DNA of 5,425 nucleotides from Haemophilus parainfluenzae (GTDB lineage Bacteria; Pseudomonadota; Gammaproteobacteria; Enterobacterales; Pasteurellaceae). Both the position numbers and the translations under genes were made by a program. Each line of letters starts with the position of its first letter. Position 1 is the stretch's first letter. The stretch lies in assembly GCA_018381425.1 (NCBI GenBank), contig JAGZRY010000123.1:1-5425 (forward strand), read 5' to 3'. The notes beneath the pieces were generated by a model. That model was not told where the DNA came from, ran no database searches, and saw only the letters and a program-made list of their open reading frames with translations. Positions 1 to 5,425 of this stretch are shown piece after piece.

Positions 1-159
1 TTCCCTTATGCTCGTGAATTGATTTCTAACTTAGTAAATCGTGGTACATTCCCGGCATTAAACCTTTCTCCGGTAAACTTCGATGCGTTGTTCATTGATT
101 ACATGAACAAGCAGCAAGCAGCAGCCGAAGCGAAAGAAAATCAGGAAACCCAACATTAA
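1..159 (+). CDS. secB: Protein-export chaperone SecB, C-terminal 52 residues (5' end outside window)
   Basis: SecB is a cytoplasmic tetrameric chaperone that keeps pre-secretory proteins unfolded and hands them to SecA at the Sec translocon. The visible reading frame is open from base 1 to the TAA at 157-159. It begins with [15 protein letters not shown], followed by [15 protein letters not shown], the strongly conserved C-terminal signature of the family. The final helix ([21 protein letters not shown]) is the short charged tail that in characterised SecB proteins helps contact SecA. The start and about two thirds of the gene lie upstream of the window. It reads in the same direction as gpsA, with 53 bases between stop and start, most of them occupied by a terminator-like hairpin. 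No internal defect is visible in the part seen. Confidence 0.95.
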   Translation, partial: FPYARELISNLVNRGTFPALNLSPVNFDALFIDYMNKQQAAAEAKENQETQH

Positions 160-166
160 TTGTGAT

Positions 167-199
167 AAGGGCAGGCGATACCGTCTGCCCTTTTATTTT
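167..199 (+). terminator. Terminator-like hairpin between secB and gpsA
   Basis: Bases 167-177 pair with 182-192 in an 11-bp stem (ten Watson-Crick pairs and one G-T wobble at 175/184) around the four-base loop ATAC. The T-rich run TTTTATTTT follows (191-199). This is the classical shape of a Rho-independent terminator. It sits directly after the secB stop and ends one base before the gpsA ribosome binding site, so it may terminate only partially or act as an attenuator. Termination efficiency cannot be judged from sequence. Confidence 0.85.
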
Positions 200-206
200 A
201 AAGGTG
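200..206 (+). promoter_or_regulatory. Ribosome binding site that fixes the gpsA start
   Basis: AAAGGTG contains the AAGG core at 201-204, eight bases before the ATG at 213. It selects this ATG over the in-frame GTG at 162, which would lie inside the terminator region, lacks a Shine-Dalgarno sequence and would add 17 residues with no family counterpart. Confidence 0.8.
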
Positions 207-212
207 ATTGAA

Positions 213-1220
213 ATGAACCCATACCAATCTCCAATTACCATTCTTGGTTGCGGTTCTTATGGAACAGCACTCGCTATCTCATTTTCTCGCAATGGCTCTC
301 CAACCTATCTTTGGGGGCACAATCACGAGCACATTCATCAAATGCAACAGGAACGTCAAAATCGCCGCTTTCTGCCAGATATTGAATTTCCAGAAAGTTT
401 GCATTTAGAATTAGATTTGAAAACAGCCCTTGAGCAATCGAAAGACATTTTAATTGTGGTGCCAAGCCATGCTTTCGGCGAAATTCTCTTAAAAATTCGA
501 CCGCACTTAAAACCTGAACATCGCTTAATTTGGGCAACCAAAGGATTAGAACGTAACACCGGCCGATTACTACAAGAAGTAGTAGAAGAAACATTAGGAA
601 AAGACATTCCAACCGCTGTGCTTTCTGGTCCTACTTTTGCGAAAGAATTGGCTCAAGGCTTACCAACAGCGATTACCCTTGCCTCTCGTAATGAAAGGTT
701 TACCTTAGAATTTCAAGCGCGAATTCATTGCAGTCAGCATTTTCGGGTGTATGTAAACCAAGATATGATCGGCGTTCAATTAGGTGGCGCCATTAAAAAC
801 GTGATTGCGATTGGTGCGGGTATTTCGGATGGCATGGGATTTGGTGCCAATGCGAGAACAGCATTGATTACCCGTGGGATTGCGGAAATTACTCGCTTAG
901 GTATATCCATGGGGGCTAATACGCAAACCTTTATGGGTATGTCAGGTTTAGGAGATTTAGTACTCACTTGTACCGATAACCAATCCCGTAACCGTCGATT
1001 TGGTTTAATGCTTGGTAAAGGAACTGATGGTCAACAAGCCATGGATGAAATTGGTCAAGTGGTGGAAGGGTTTTATAACACCAAAGAAACTTATTTATTA
1101 GCACAACGACAAGGCGTGGAAATGCCAATTACAGAACAAATTTACCAAATGCTCTTTTGTGGTAAAAGTGCACAAGACGTGGCACTGAGCTTATTGGGTC
1201 GTGAACGAAAAGGCGAATAA
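213..1220 (+). CDS. gpsA: Glycerol-3-phosphate dehydrogenase [NAD(P)+], GpsA
   Basis: Cytoplasmic enzyme that reduces dihydroxyacetone phosphate to sn-glycerol 3-phosphate, the backbone precursor of membrane phospholipids. The product is 335 residues, the usual family length. The N-terminal Rossmann domain has the dinucleotide motif GCGSYG at residues 12-17. ATKG is at 108-111 and SGPTFAKE at 138-145. The helical substrate domain has [13 protein letters not shown] (191-203), whose Lys195 corresponds to the catalytic lysine of the family, then [12 protein letters not shown] (242-253) and SRNRRFG (258-264). The start is the ATG at 213, with AAGG eight bases upstream. The second base-binding-loop residue is Cys13, where Ala or Gly is usual; this is probably neutral. 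The gene is followed after 9 bases by cysE, and the TAA stop is part of the cysE Shine-Dalgarno sequence, implying one transcript. No promoter fits between the preceding hairpin and the start. Confidence 0.97.
   Translation: MNPYQSPITILGCGSYGTALAISFSRNGSPTYLWGHNHEHIHQMQQERQNRRFLPDIEFPESLHLELDLKTALEQSKDILIVVPSHAFGEILLKIRPHLKPEHRLIWATKGLERNTGRLLQEVVEETLGKDIPTAVLSGPTFAKELAQGLPTAITLASRNERFTLEFQARIHCSQHFRVYVNQDMIGVQLGGAIKNVIAIGAGISDGMGFGANARTALITRGIAEITRLGISMGANTQTFMGMSGLGDLVLTCTDNQSRNRRFGLMLGKGTDGQQAMDEIGQVVEGFYNTKETYLLAQRQGVEMPITEQIYQMLFCGKSAQDVALSLLGRERKGE
500..508 (-). repeat. DNA uptake signal sequence (USS) core inside gpsA
   Basis: ACCGCACTT on the plus strand is the reverse complement of the exact 9-base Haemophilus uptake core AAGTGCGGT. 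On the minus strand it is followed by an AT-rich tract (GAATTTTT), as in the extended USS consensus. It is read through as the codons of Arg-Pro-His-Leu near residues 96-99 of GpsA. Such sites are bound during natural transformation of Pasteurellaceae. Confidence 0.85.
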
Positions 1221-1229
1221 GGAGAAAAA

Positions 1230-2027
1230 ATGACGTTAGAAGTATGGCAACACATTCGCCAAGAGGCAAAAGAACTAGCAGAATGCGAACCAATGCTCGC
1301 AAGCTTTTTCCATTCCACTATTTTAAAACATCAAAATCTTGGCAGTGCCTTGAGTTATTTGCTTGCGAATAAACTGGCTAACCCTATCATGCCCGCAATT
1401 TCGCTGCGTGAAATTATTGAAGAAGCCTATCAAGCTGAGCCCAATATCATTGATTGTGCCGCTTGTGATATTAAAGCTGTTCGCCACCGCGATCCCGCTG
1501 TGGAATTGTGGTCTACCCCATTGCTTTATTTAAAAGGTTTTCACGCCATTCAAAGCTATCGCATTACCCATTATTTGTGGAACCAAAACCGAAAAGCGCT
1601 TGCACTTTATTTACAAAATCAGATTTCAGTGGCTTTCGATGTGGATATTCACCCTGCCGCCAAAATTGGGCACGGCATTATGTTTGACCATGCTACAGGT
1701 ATTGTAGTGGGCGAAACCTCGGTAATTGAAAATGATGTGTCTATCTTACAAGGTGTCACCCTGGGTGGTACAGGTAAAGAATCTGGCGATCGCCATCCAA
1801 AAGTACGAGAAGGAGTAATGATTGGGGCGGGCGCAAAAATTCTCGGCAATATAGAAGTGGGTAAATATGCCAAAATCGGCGCCAATTCTGTTGTTCTTCA
1901 ACCTGTACCTGAATACGCCACTGCAGCAGGTGTGCCTGCTCGTATTGTCGGCAAAGACAAAGAGGCAAAACCGGCATTCGAAATGAATCAATATTTTATC
2001 GATGATGATATAAATCTAAATATTTAA
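1230..2027 (+). CDS. cysE: Serine O-acetyltransferase, CysE
   Basis: Transfers an acetyl group from acetyl-CoA to L-serine, giving O-acetylserine, the committed step of cysteine synthesis in the cytoplasm. The product is 265 residues, typical for the family. An N-terminal helical domain (about 1-135) is followed by a left-handed beta-helix built of hexapeptide repeats (about 136-240; for example IVVGET, VMIGAGAKILGNIEVG, AKIGANSVV). Catalytic residues known from the H. influenzae enzyme are present: Asp139 and His154 (in MFDHATG), plus His189 in GDRHP. The last five residues are INLNI, ending in the C-terminal isoleucine that inserts into the CysK active site to form the cysteine synthase complex. 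The start is ATG 1230 with TAAGGAG at 1218-1224, overlapping the gpsA stop. The gene lies 9 bases after gpsA and 9 bases before the shikimate dehydrogenase-like gene, so it is co-transcribed. Cysteine feedback inhibition is expected from the family. Confidence 0.97.
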   Translation: MTLEVWQHIRQEAKELAECEPMLASFFHSTILKHQNLGSALSYLLANKLANPIMPAISLREIIEEAYQAEPNIIDCAACDIKAVRHRDPAVELWSTPLLYLKGFHAIQSYRITHYLWNQNRKALALYLQNQISVAFDVDIHPAAKIGHGIMFDHATGIVVGETSVIENDVSILQGVTLGGTGKESGDRHPKVREGVMIGAGAKILGNIEVGKYAKIGANSVVLQPVPEYATAAGVPARIVGKDKEAKPAFEMNQYFIDDDINLNI

Positions 2028-2036
2028 GGGATCGAT

Positions 2037-2852
2037 ATGATTAACAAAGACACCCAACTTTGCATGTCCCTTTCTGGTAGACCGGGCAATTTTGGCACAA
2101 TATTCCATAACTATCTGTATCAAAAATTAGAGCTTAATTTTATCTATAAAGCCTTTACTACCACGGATATTGAAAGCGCCGTCAAAGGCATTCGTGCACT
2201 TGGTATTCGAGGTTGTGCTGTTTCGATGCCATTTAAAGAAAGCTGTATGCCATTTTTAGATGAAATCTCCCCTTCTGCACAAGCCATTCAGTCTGTGAAT
2301 ACCATTGTGAATGAGCGAGGTTTTCTTCGCGCTTACAACACAGACTACATTGCCATTGTTAAACTTATCAAAGAATATCAATTAGATAAAAAGAGTCGTG
2401 TGATTGTACGAGGCAGTGGTGGTATGGCTAAAGCGGTCGTCGCGGCCTTTAAAAACAGAGGATTTGAGCATCTGAAGATTTTTGCTCGAAATGAAAAAAC
2501 AGGTAAAAATTTAGCCGTACTTTATGGCTATGAATATATCTCATCTTTAGACAATCAATCGGCAGACATTTTAGTCAACGTTACGCCAATTGGGATGAAG
2601 GGGGGAAAAGAAGAATTTGATCTCGCCTTTCCTGAAAATCTCATTCAACAAGCTCAAACCGCTTTTGATGTGGTGGCGATTCCTGCTGAAACACCGTTTA
2701 TCCAATTTGCTCAACAGCAAGGTAAACAAACGATTTCTGGTGCAGAGGTGATTGTGCTACAAGCCGTTGAACAATTTGAGCTCTACACAGGCATTCGACC
2801 TGATGACCAATTAATCGATGAAGCTGTGAAGTACACAAGAAATAATCCGTAA
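2037..2852 (+). CDS. Shikimate dehydrogenase-like protein (SDH-L type, as H. influenzae HI0607)
   Basis: This 271-residue protein is recognisable as the shikimate dehydrogenase-like branch described from H. influenzae HI0607. It is a paralogue of AroE and probably not the main AroE of the shikimate pathway. It keeps the catalytic Lys67 (SMPFKE) and Asp103 (YNTD), plus Asn88 (SVNT). A glycine-rich nucleotide loop GSGGMAKA spans 126-133, with Arg151 just after the second strand (ARNEKTG) at the position that in AroE favours NADP(H). NVTPIGMKGG is at 181-190, and QAVEQFELYTG (242-252) matches the AroE C-terminal motif. The usual Ser-Lys-Ser-Pro substrate loop is replaced by SLSGRP (11-16), which suggests altered activity or substrate. 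The start is ATG 2037, with AAGGG at 2026-2030 overlapping the cysE stop. It is last in the gpsA-cysE run. The physiological substrate is uncertain; reduction of 3-dehydroshikimate or a related compound such as quinate is an inference from the family. Confidence 0.9.
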   Translation: MINKDTQLCMSLSGRPGNFGTIFHNYLYQKLELNFIYKAFTTTDIESAVKGIRALGIRGCAVSMPFKESCMPFLDEISPSAQAIQSVNTIVNERGFLRAYNTDYIAIVKLIKEYQLDKKSRVIVRGSGGMAKAVVAAFKNRGFEHLKIFARNEKTGKNLAVLYGYEYISSLDNQSADILVNVTPIGMKGGKEEFDLAFPENLIQQAQTAFDVVAIPAETPFIQFAQQQGKQTISGAEVIVLQAVEQFELYTGIRPDDQLIDEAVKYTRNNP

Positions 2853-2875
2853 AATGTAATTTTATTTGACATTTT
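2851..2875 (+). terminator. AT-rich inverted repeat at the end of the gpsA-cysE operon, possible weak terminator
   Basis: AAAATGT (2851-2857) is the reverse complement of ACATTTT (2869-2875). The stem can be extended to nine pairs by AA 2858-2859 with TT 2866-2867 if G2868 is bulged. It starts within the stop codon of the shikimate dehydrogenase-like gene. The stem is AT-rich and lacks a clean T-tract after it, so termination would be weak, and read-through into the membrane-protein gene is plausible. It could equally be an operator-like palindrome or chance in AT-rich DNA. Confidence 0.3.
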
Positions 2876-2905
2876 GAATATTTCTCTGACGAAAACATCC
2901 CAACG

Positions 2906-2911
2906 TATACT
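2906..2911 (+). promoter_or_regulatory. Possible -10 element for the orphan membrane-protein gene
   Basis: TATACT matches the sigma-70 -10 consensus at five of six positions, 75 bases before the ATG at 2986. No good -35 hexamer stands 16-18 bases upstream. A perfect TTGACA exists at 2866-2871 but is 34 bases away, too far to pair with it. The 133-base gap (2853-2985) would be a natural place for a promoter, but in DNA this AT-rich the match is weak evidence. A small hairpin (TTGCTT 2942-2947 with AAGCAA 2955-2960) lies further downstream in the same leader. Confidence 0.2.
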
Positions 2912-2985
2912 TAGATATCAATTAAAGATTAATAAGAAACATTGCTTACCAGAAAAGCAAAAGGAAGAAAAGAGTTATAATCATA

Positions 2986-4053
2986 ATGAAAGAAAATATA
3001 AAAAAATATAAACAAAACAATAAGCTTAAAAATACATATAATATAGTTAATGCTATTTTACCTATTATATCAATGGCAAGTGTTATATTGGGCGGAATAA
3101 CAGCATTTATGTATTTGAAAACAATAAATCACGTAAATTTATTATCATCTTTCACATTAATGGATTTTGCATCAATATCAATATTTTGTTTTGTGATAAC
3201 TTTTTACACATGGATCACAACTCATTCCATTTCATTTATAAATATTTATATATTAAAGGAAGAAAAAGACAAAAGAAAGATAAATATAAAATCAAGATCG
3301 CTAATAATTATATATATAACAGAATTAATATGCCTTATGCTTTTAATTAAACACACATTACAAATATATGAAAATAATGAAAATAATCAATATTCAATCT
3401 GGTTCAATCCACTTATAATAATATCAATATGGATTTATATATCATATATAACATTTAAAAAAATAAATGAATATTACTCTAATTCGTTGCCAGGTAAAAT
3501 TGCAATACAGGCAATAATATCAATATTTCCAGGAATATTTATCCTGATACCTCTATATCTTATATACAAATTATATTATAACTATACAGATGATTCCTTT
3601 TTCATAATACTAATTTCTCTAGCAGTGTATAGCATAATAGGAAACTTTATAACTATAGATATCAAAGATAGGAAATTTAAAGATGCATCATATAAAGCTA
3701 TTATATCAATTATGTTGATAACATTTTCTATAATAATTCCATCACAGTTAGTGGAAACTAATTTTAGTTATAGTATTATTTCTTTCTTAGGTAAAGCTGA
3801 TAAAACCATAAATCCTTATATAATAGATATAGGATTTATTTCAAGACAAGGAATAAAGCTAAAAAAACCTGTAAAAGGCAACAATATTTATTGTGTAAAA
3901 GTAATGTTTAACTCTGGTGAAAAATATATTTTTACAGAGGACAGTGAGCCCCCTAATAAATACTCAAAATATTATGAAATACCAAGTAAGAATATAGAGC
4001 TGTATCAAGGTGATATTACATGTGAGCAAAATAATAATAAAAACAATAACTAA
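2986..4053 (+). CDS. Unrecognised AT-rich multi-pass membrane protein with C-terminal extracytoplasmic domain
   Basis: I do not recognise this 355-residue protein. Hydrophobic segments read at about residues 20-44, 60-90, 105-121, 138-157, 172-194, 204-224 and 236-252. Lysine/arginine-rich stretches lie at 2-15, 91-104, 158-171 and 226-237, alternating with uncharged or acidic loops. The positive-inside rule therefore gives seven membrane segments, N-terminus inside. Residues 253-355 would then lie outside the cytoplasm; they look beta-rich and contain two cysteines (Cys303, Cys346) that could form a disulphide, and end in an Asn-rich tail. No enzyme motif is visible. The AG-rich AAAGAG around 2969-2974 is a weak ribosome site about 11 bases before the ATG. 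Lines sampled by eye are roughly 13-33% G+C, against up to about 50% in gpsA. Ile is mostly ATA, and AGA is used for Arg, unlike the neighbours. This suggests horizontal acquisition. Function is unknown; transport, sensing and immunity are all possible. Confidence 0.8.
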   Translation: MKENIKKYKQNNKLKNTYNIVNAILPIISMASVILGGITAFMYLKTINHVNLLSSFTLMDFASISIFCFVITFYTWITTHSISFINIYILKEEKDKRKINIKSRSLIIIYITELICLMLLIKHTLQIYENNENNQYSIWFNPLIIISIWIYISYITFKKINEYYSNSLPGKIAIQAIISIFPGIFILIPLYLIYKLYYNYTDDSFFIILISLAVYSIIGNFITIDIKDRKFKDASYKAIISIMLITFSIIIPSQLVETNFSYSIISFLGKADKTINPYIIDIGFISRQGIKLKKPVKGNNIYCVKVMFNSGEKYIFTEDSEPPNKYSKYYEIPSKNIELYQGDITCEQNNNKNNN

Positions 4054-4060
4054 AAAATAA

Positions 4061-4069
4061 ACCGCACTT
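4061..4069 (-). repeat. USS core, left half of the inverted pair
   Basis: ACCGCACTT is the exact reverse complement of the uptake core AAGTGCGGT. It forms the left arm of the terminator stem. Confidence 0.9.
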
Positions 4070-4075
4070 CTAAAA

Positions 4076-4084
4076 AAGTGCGGT
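4076..4084 (+). repeat. USS core, right half of the inverted pair
   Basis: AAGTGCGGT is an exact match to the Haemophilus uptake core and is followed by a T-rich stretch. It forms the right arm of the terminator stem. Confidence 0.9.
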
Positions 4085-4100
4085 TCTTTTTATCTGAGTT

Positions 4101-4859
4101 TTACGCTAACAATTTTCTTGCTGCTTCCACTACCACAGATACTGCTTTATCTTCCGTATCTTTCATAGTGGCTTCATTTGGAATTTCTTGTTGTGTACGG
4201 TTCACAATCACACCTGCCACCATACCAGCTCGTAAGCCAAGAGCGTTACACATGGTGAATAACGTCGCTGATTCCATCTCATAGTTCATCACATTGAGAT
4301 CTTGCCATTGTTTTAACAAGCCTTGGTAATCACGATATACTTTACCGCTGTAAGTATCATAACGTTCTTGACCTGGGTAGAAGGTATCTGAAGACGCTGT
4401 AATTCCTACAAATGGCTCAATGCCTTTTTCTTTCGCGGCATTGAAAAGTGCCGTGGTACATTCAAAATTTGCTACCGCTGGATATTCAATTGGGGCAAAA
4501 TGACGGCTTGCACCATCAAGACGAACCGCACCCGTTGTAACAAGAACATCACCCACATTAATGTGTGGTTGAATTGCACCTGTTGTACCAATACGTAAGA
4601 ATGTACGTATGCCAAGCTGAGCCAGCTCTTCCACACAGATTGACGTAGAAGGGCCGCCAATACCGGTTGAACACACCACCACCGGTTGACCATTTAAATA
4701 GCCTAACCAAGAAGTATATTCACGTGTACTTGCAAGAAACTCAGGATTATCAAGTTTTTTAGCAATACGTTCGCTACGCGCAGGATCACCTGGCACGATA
4801 GCTAATGTGGCACCTTTCAGTTGTGCTTTAGTTAGGTTTAAGTGAAATACATCAGACAT
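4101..4859 (-). CDS. udp: Uridine phosphorylase, Udp
   Basis: Cytoplasmic nucleoside salvage enzyme that splits uridine with phosphate into uracil and ribose 1-phosphate. The product is 252 residues against 253 in E. coli. It shows the PNP/UDP phosphorylase signature [16 protein letters not shown] (64-79). The phosphate-site residues Gly24 (VPGDP), Arg28, Arg46, Arg89 and Thr92 (RIGTTG) match the E. coli residues at an offset of two. The uracil-site residues Gln164 and Arg166 (PGQER) and the ribose-site triad Glu194-Met195-Glu196 (NYEMES) are also present. The start is the ATG at 4859, preceded by AAGGAG at a six-base spacing. An in-frame upstream codon at 4901 would add 14 residues through the uptake signal and has no support. 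The gene lies 49 bases downstream of the HerA-like gene on the same strand and may be co-transcribed with it. No clear CRP-type operator, as in enteric udp, is visible in the short gap. Confidence 0.97.
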   Translation of the reverse strand: MSDVFHLNLTKAQLKGATLAIVPGDPARSERIAKKLDNPEFLASTREYTSWLGYLNGQPVVVCSTGIGGPSTSICVEELAQLGIRTFLRIGTTGAIQPHINVGDVLVTTGAVRLDGASRHFAPIEYPAVANFECTTALFNAAKEKGIEPFVGITASSDTFYPGQERYDTYSGKVYRDYQGLLKQWQDLNVMNYEMESATLFTMCNALGLRAGMVAGVIVNRTQQEIPNEATMKDTEDKAVSVVVEAARKLLA

Positions 4860-4865
4860 AACAAT

Positions 4866-4871
4866 CTCCTT
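4866..4871 (-). promoter_or_regulatory. Ribosome binding site of udp
   Basis: On the minus strand this reads AAGGAG, six bases before the ATG at 4859. It sets the udp start at 4859 rather than at the upstream in-frame codon at 4901. Confidence 0.85.
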
Positions 4872-4889
4872 TTTATCATTATTGCCGCA

Positions 4890-4898
4890 AAGTGCGGT
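4890..4898 (+). repeat. Extended USS in the gap between the HerA-like gene and udp
   Basis: AAGTGCGGT is an exact uptake core. It is preceded by A and followed by C, then AAATTTT (4900-4906) and a second AT tract ATTTTTT (4911-4917). This matches the two helically phased AT tracts of the full Haemophilus USS. Its second tract runs into the last codons of the HerA-like gene. A small hairpin (CCGCA 4885-4889 with TGCGG 4893-4897) also lies here but has no T-tract in the udp direction. Confidence 0.9.
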
Positions 4899-4908
4899 CA
4901 AATTTTCG

Positions 4909-5425
4909 TTATTTTTTCAATGCCCCTAAGATACCACGCATGATTTGTTTGGTCACTTCATTACGAATATTGCGACCAACCGATTTTGCCACGCTATTCA
5001 CAATTTGTTCTGTCGGAGAAAGTTTATCCCCGCGTTTTTGTGTTCCAAAAATCATACGGCTTAAGCGACCAAATAAACCGCTCTCTTCCTCTTGCTGCGC
5101 TTGTTCAGCTTGTTTTTGTTGCACTGCTGCTAAATCCGCTTGAGCATTTAATACTTCGAAAGCCGACTCATTATCCACATAATCTTTATAGAAGGCATAA
5201 AGCTCATCGTCTTTCACCCACGCGGCTCGCTCTTCTTCAGTAATCGGTGCAAGTTGGCTTTTCGGCGGGTACACGTAAGCCACTTCAACTGGCGTTGGCA
5301 TACCTTTTTCATCTAAGAATGAAATTAATGCTTGGCCCACACCTAAAGTTGAAATGGTTTCCACCACATTGACAGCAGGATTTGAACGGAACGTTTCCGC
5401 TGCAGATTTCACTGCTTTTTGATCG
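4909..5425 (-). CDS. HerA-like ATPase/helicase of the DUF853 (YjgR) family, C-terminal part (5' end outside window)
   Basis: The frame is open from the window edge to the TAA at 4909-4911, giving about 171 visible C-terminal residues. The family product is around 500 residues, so the P-loop ATPase core lies outside. The first visible residues ([19 protein letters not shown], then [35 protein letters not shown]) match the conserved end of the DUF853 HerA-like domain, as in E. coli YjgR. The GTG codon at 5410-5412 is internal, not a start. A Gln/Glu/Ala-rich helical, possibly coiled-coil linker follows ([20 protein letters not shown], then EEES). The basic tail contains [15 protein letters not shown] and a helix ending GILGALKK, also like YjgR. 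The family is thought to couple ATP hydrolysis to DNA translocation, but its cellular role is not settled. udp follows 49 bases downstream on the same strand. Confidence 0.88.
   Translation of the reverse strand, partial: DQKAVKSAAETFRSNPAVNVVETISTLGVGQALISFLDEKGMPTPVEVAYVYPPKSQLAPITEEERAAWVKDDELYAFYKDYVDNESAFEVLNAQADLAAVQQKQAEQAQQEEESGLFGRLSRMIFGTQKRGDKLSPTEQIVNSVAKSVGRNIRNEVTKQIMRGILGALKK

Larger units (their letters stand above)
4060..4091. terminator. Bidirectional terminator made of two inverted uptake signal sequences
   Basis: AACCGCACTT (4060-4069) pairs perfectly with AAGTGCGGTT (4076-4085), a 10-bp stem around the six-base loop CTAAAA. TTCTTTTT follows on the plus strand, and an A-rich run (4052-4060) precedes it, which is a T-run when read on the minus strand. 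It lies between the convergent stops of the membrane-protein gene (4053) and udp (4101), so it can end both transcripts. Inverted uptake-signal pairs acting as terminators are well known in Haemophilus. Confidence 0.92.

Noticed and set aside
162..212. Extended gpsA start at GTG 162 adding 17 residues
   Set aside because: It would be translated through the terminator hairpin, lacks a Shine-Dalgarno sequence and has no family counterpart. ATG 213 has a good ribosome site and gives the usual 335-residue length.
2866..2871. Perfect TTGACA -35 hexamer downstream of the shikimate dehydrogenase-like gene
   Set aside because: No acceptable -10 element lies 16-18 bases downstream (positions near 2888-2895 read ACGAAA), so it does not make a promoter on its own.
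2976..2981. Perfect TATAAT just before the membrane-protein ATG
   Set aside because: A transcript from it would begin at about the start codon, and there is no -35 hexamer at the right spacing. In DNA this AT-rich such a match is expected by chance.
4029..4050. AAT-rich low-complexity end of the membrane-protein gene as a phase-variable repeat
   Set aside because: Only a few imperfect trinucleotide units are present. Changes in their number would not shift the frame, and there is no long simple repeat.
4078..4284. Plus-strand 68-codon reading frame opposite udp
   Set aside because: It is antisense to the well-conserved end of udp, begins inside the terminator and shows no protein-like features.
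4446..4454. AAGTGCCGT in udp, eight of nine bases of the uptake core
   Set aside because: It has one mismatch in the core and lies in coding sequence; not counted as a functional USS.
4525..4533. ACCGCACCC in udp, a partial reverse uptake core
   Set aside because: Two mismatches to the core, explained by coding sequence.

Overview
The window looks like chromosomal DNA of a Pasteurellaceae bacterium of the Haemophilus/Aggregatibacter type. Two things support this. The housekeeping proteins read very close to their Haemophilus influenzae counterparts. The DNA also carries four exact copies of the Haemophilus-type DNA uptake signal core AAGTGCGGT (500-508, 4061-4069, 4076-4084, 4890-4898) and no exact copy of the Actinobacillus-type core ACAAGCGGT. 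Species cannot be fixed from the sequence alone; H. parainfluenzae or a relative is a reasonable guess.

Positions 1-2852 hold a compact plus-strand run: the end of secB (export chaperone), a strong hairpin with T-tract, gpsA (glycerol-3-phosphate dehydrogenase), cysE (serine acetyltransferase) and a shikimate dehydrogenase-like gene. The last three are separated by only 9 bases each, with the Shine-Dalgarno sequence overlapping or directly abutting the preceding stop codon, so they almost certainly form one transcript. The hairpin between secB and gpsA leaves no room for a gpsA promoter downstream of it, so gpsA must be transcribed through it.

Positions 2853-4053 are different in character: a very AT-rich stretch carrying one 355-residue gene for an unrecognised membrane protein. 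It has about seven membrane segments and a roughly 100-residue C-terminal domain predicted to lie outside the cytoplasm. Its composition and codon use (many ATA and AGA codons) differ sharply from its neighbours, and it looks like an acquired single-gene insertion. No transposase, integrase, tRNA or clear flanking repeat is visible.

An inverted pair of uptake signal sequences at 4060-4091 forms a bidirectional terminator between this gene and the minus-strand genes that follow. Those are udp (uridine phosphorylase, 4101-4859) and, upstream of it, the 3' part of a HerA-like/DUF853 ATPase gene (4909-5425) running off the window. A further extended uptake signal lies in the 49-base gap between them. 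The conserved genes do separate jobs (export, phospholipid precursor synthesis, cysteine synthesis, nucleoside salvage). The only candidate for undescribed biology is the orphan membrane protein.
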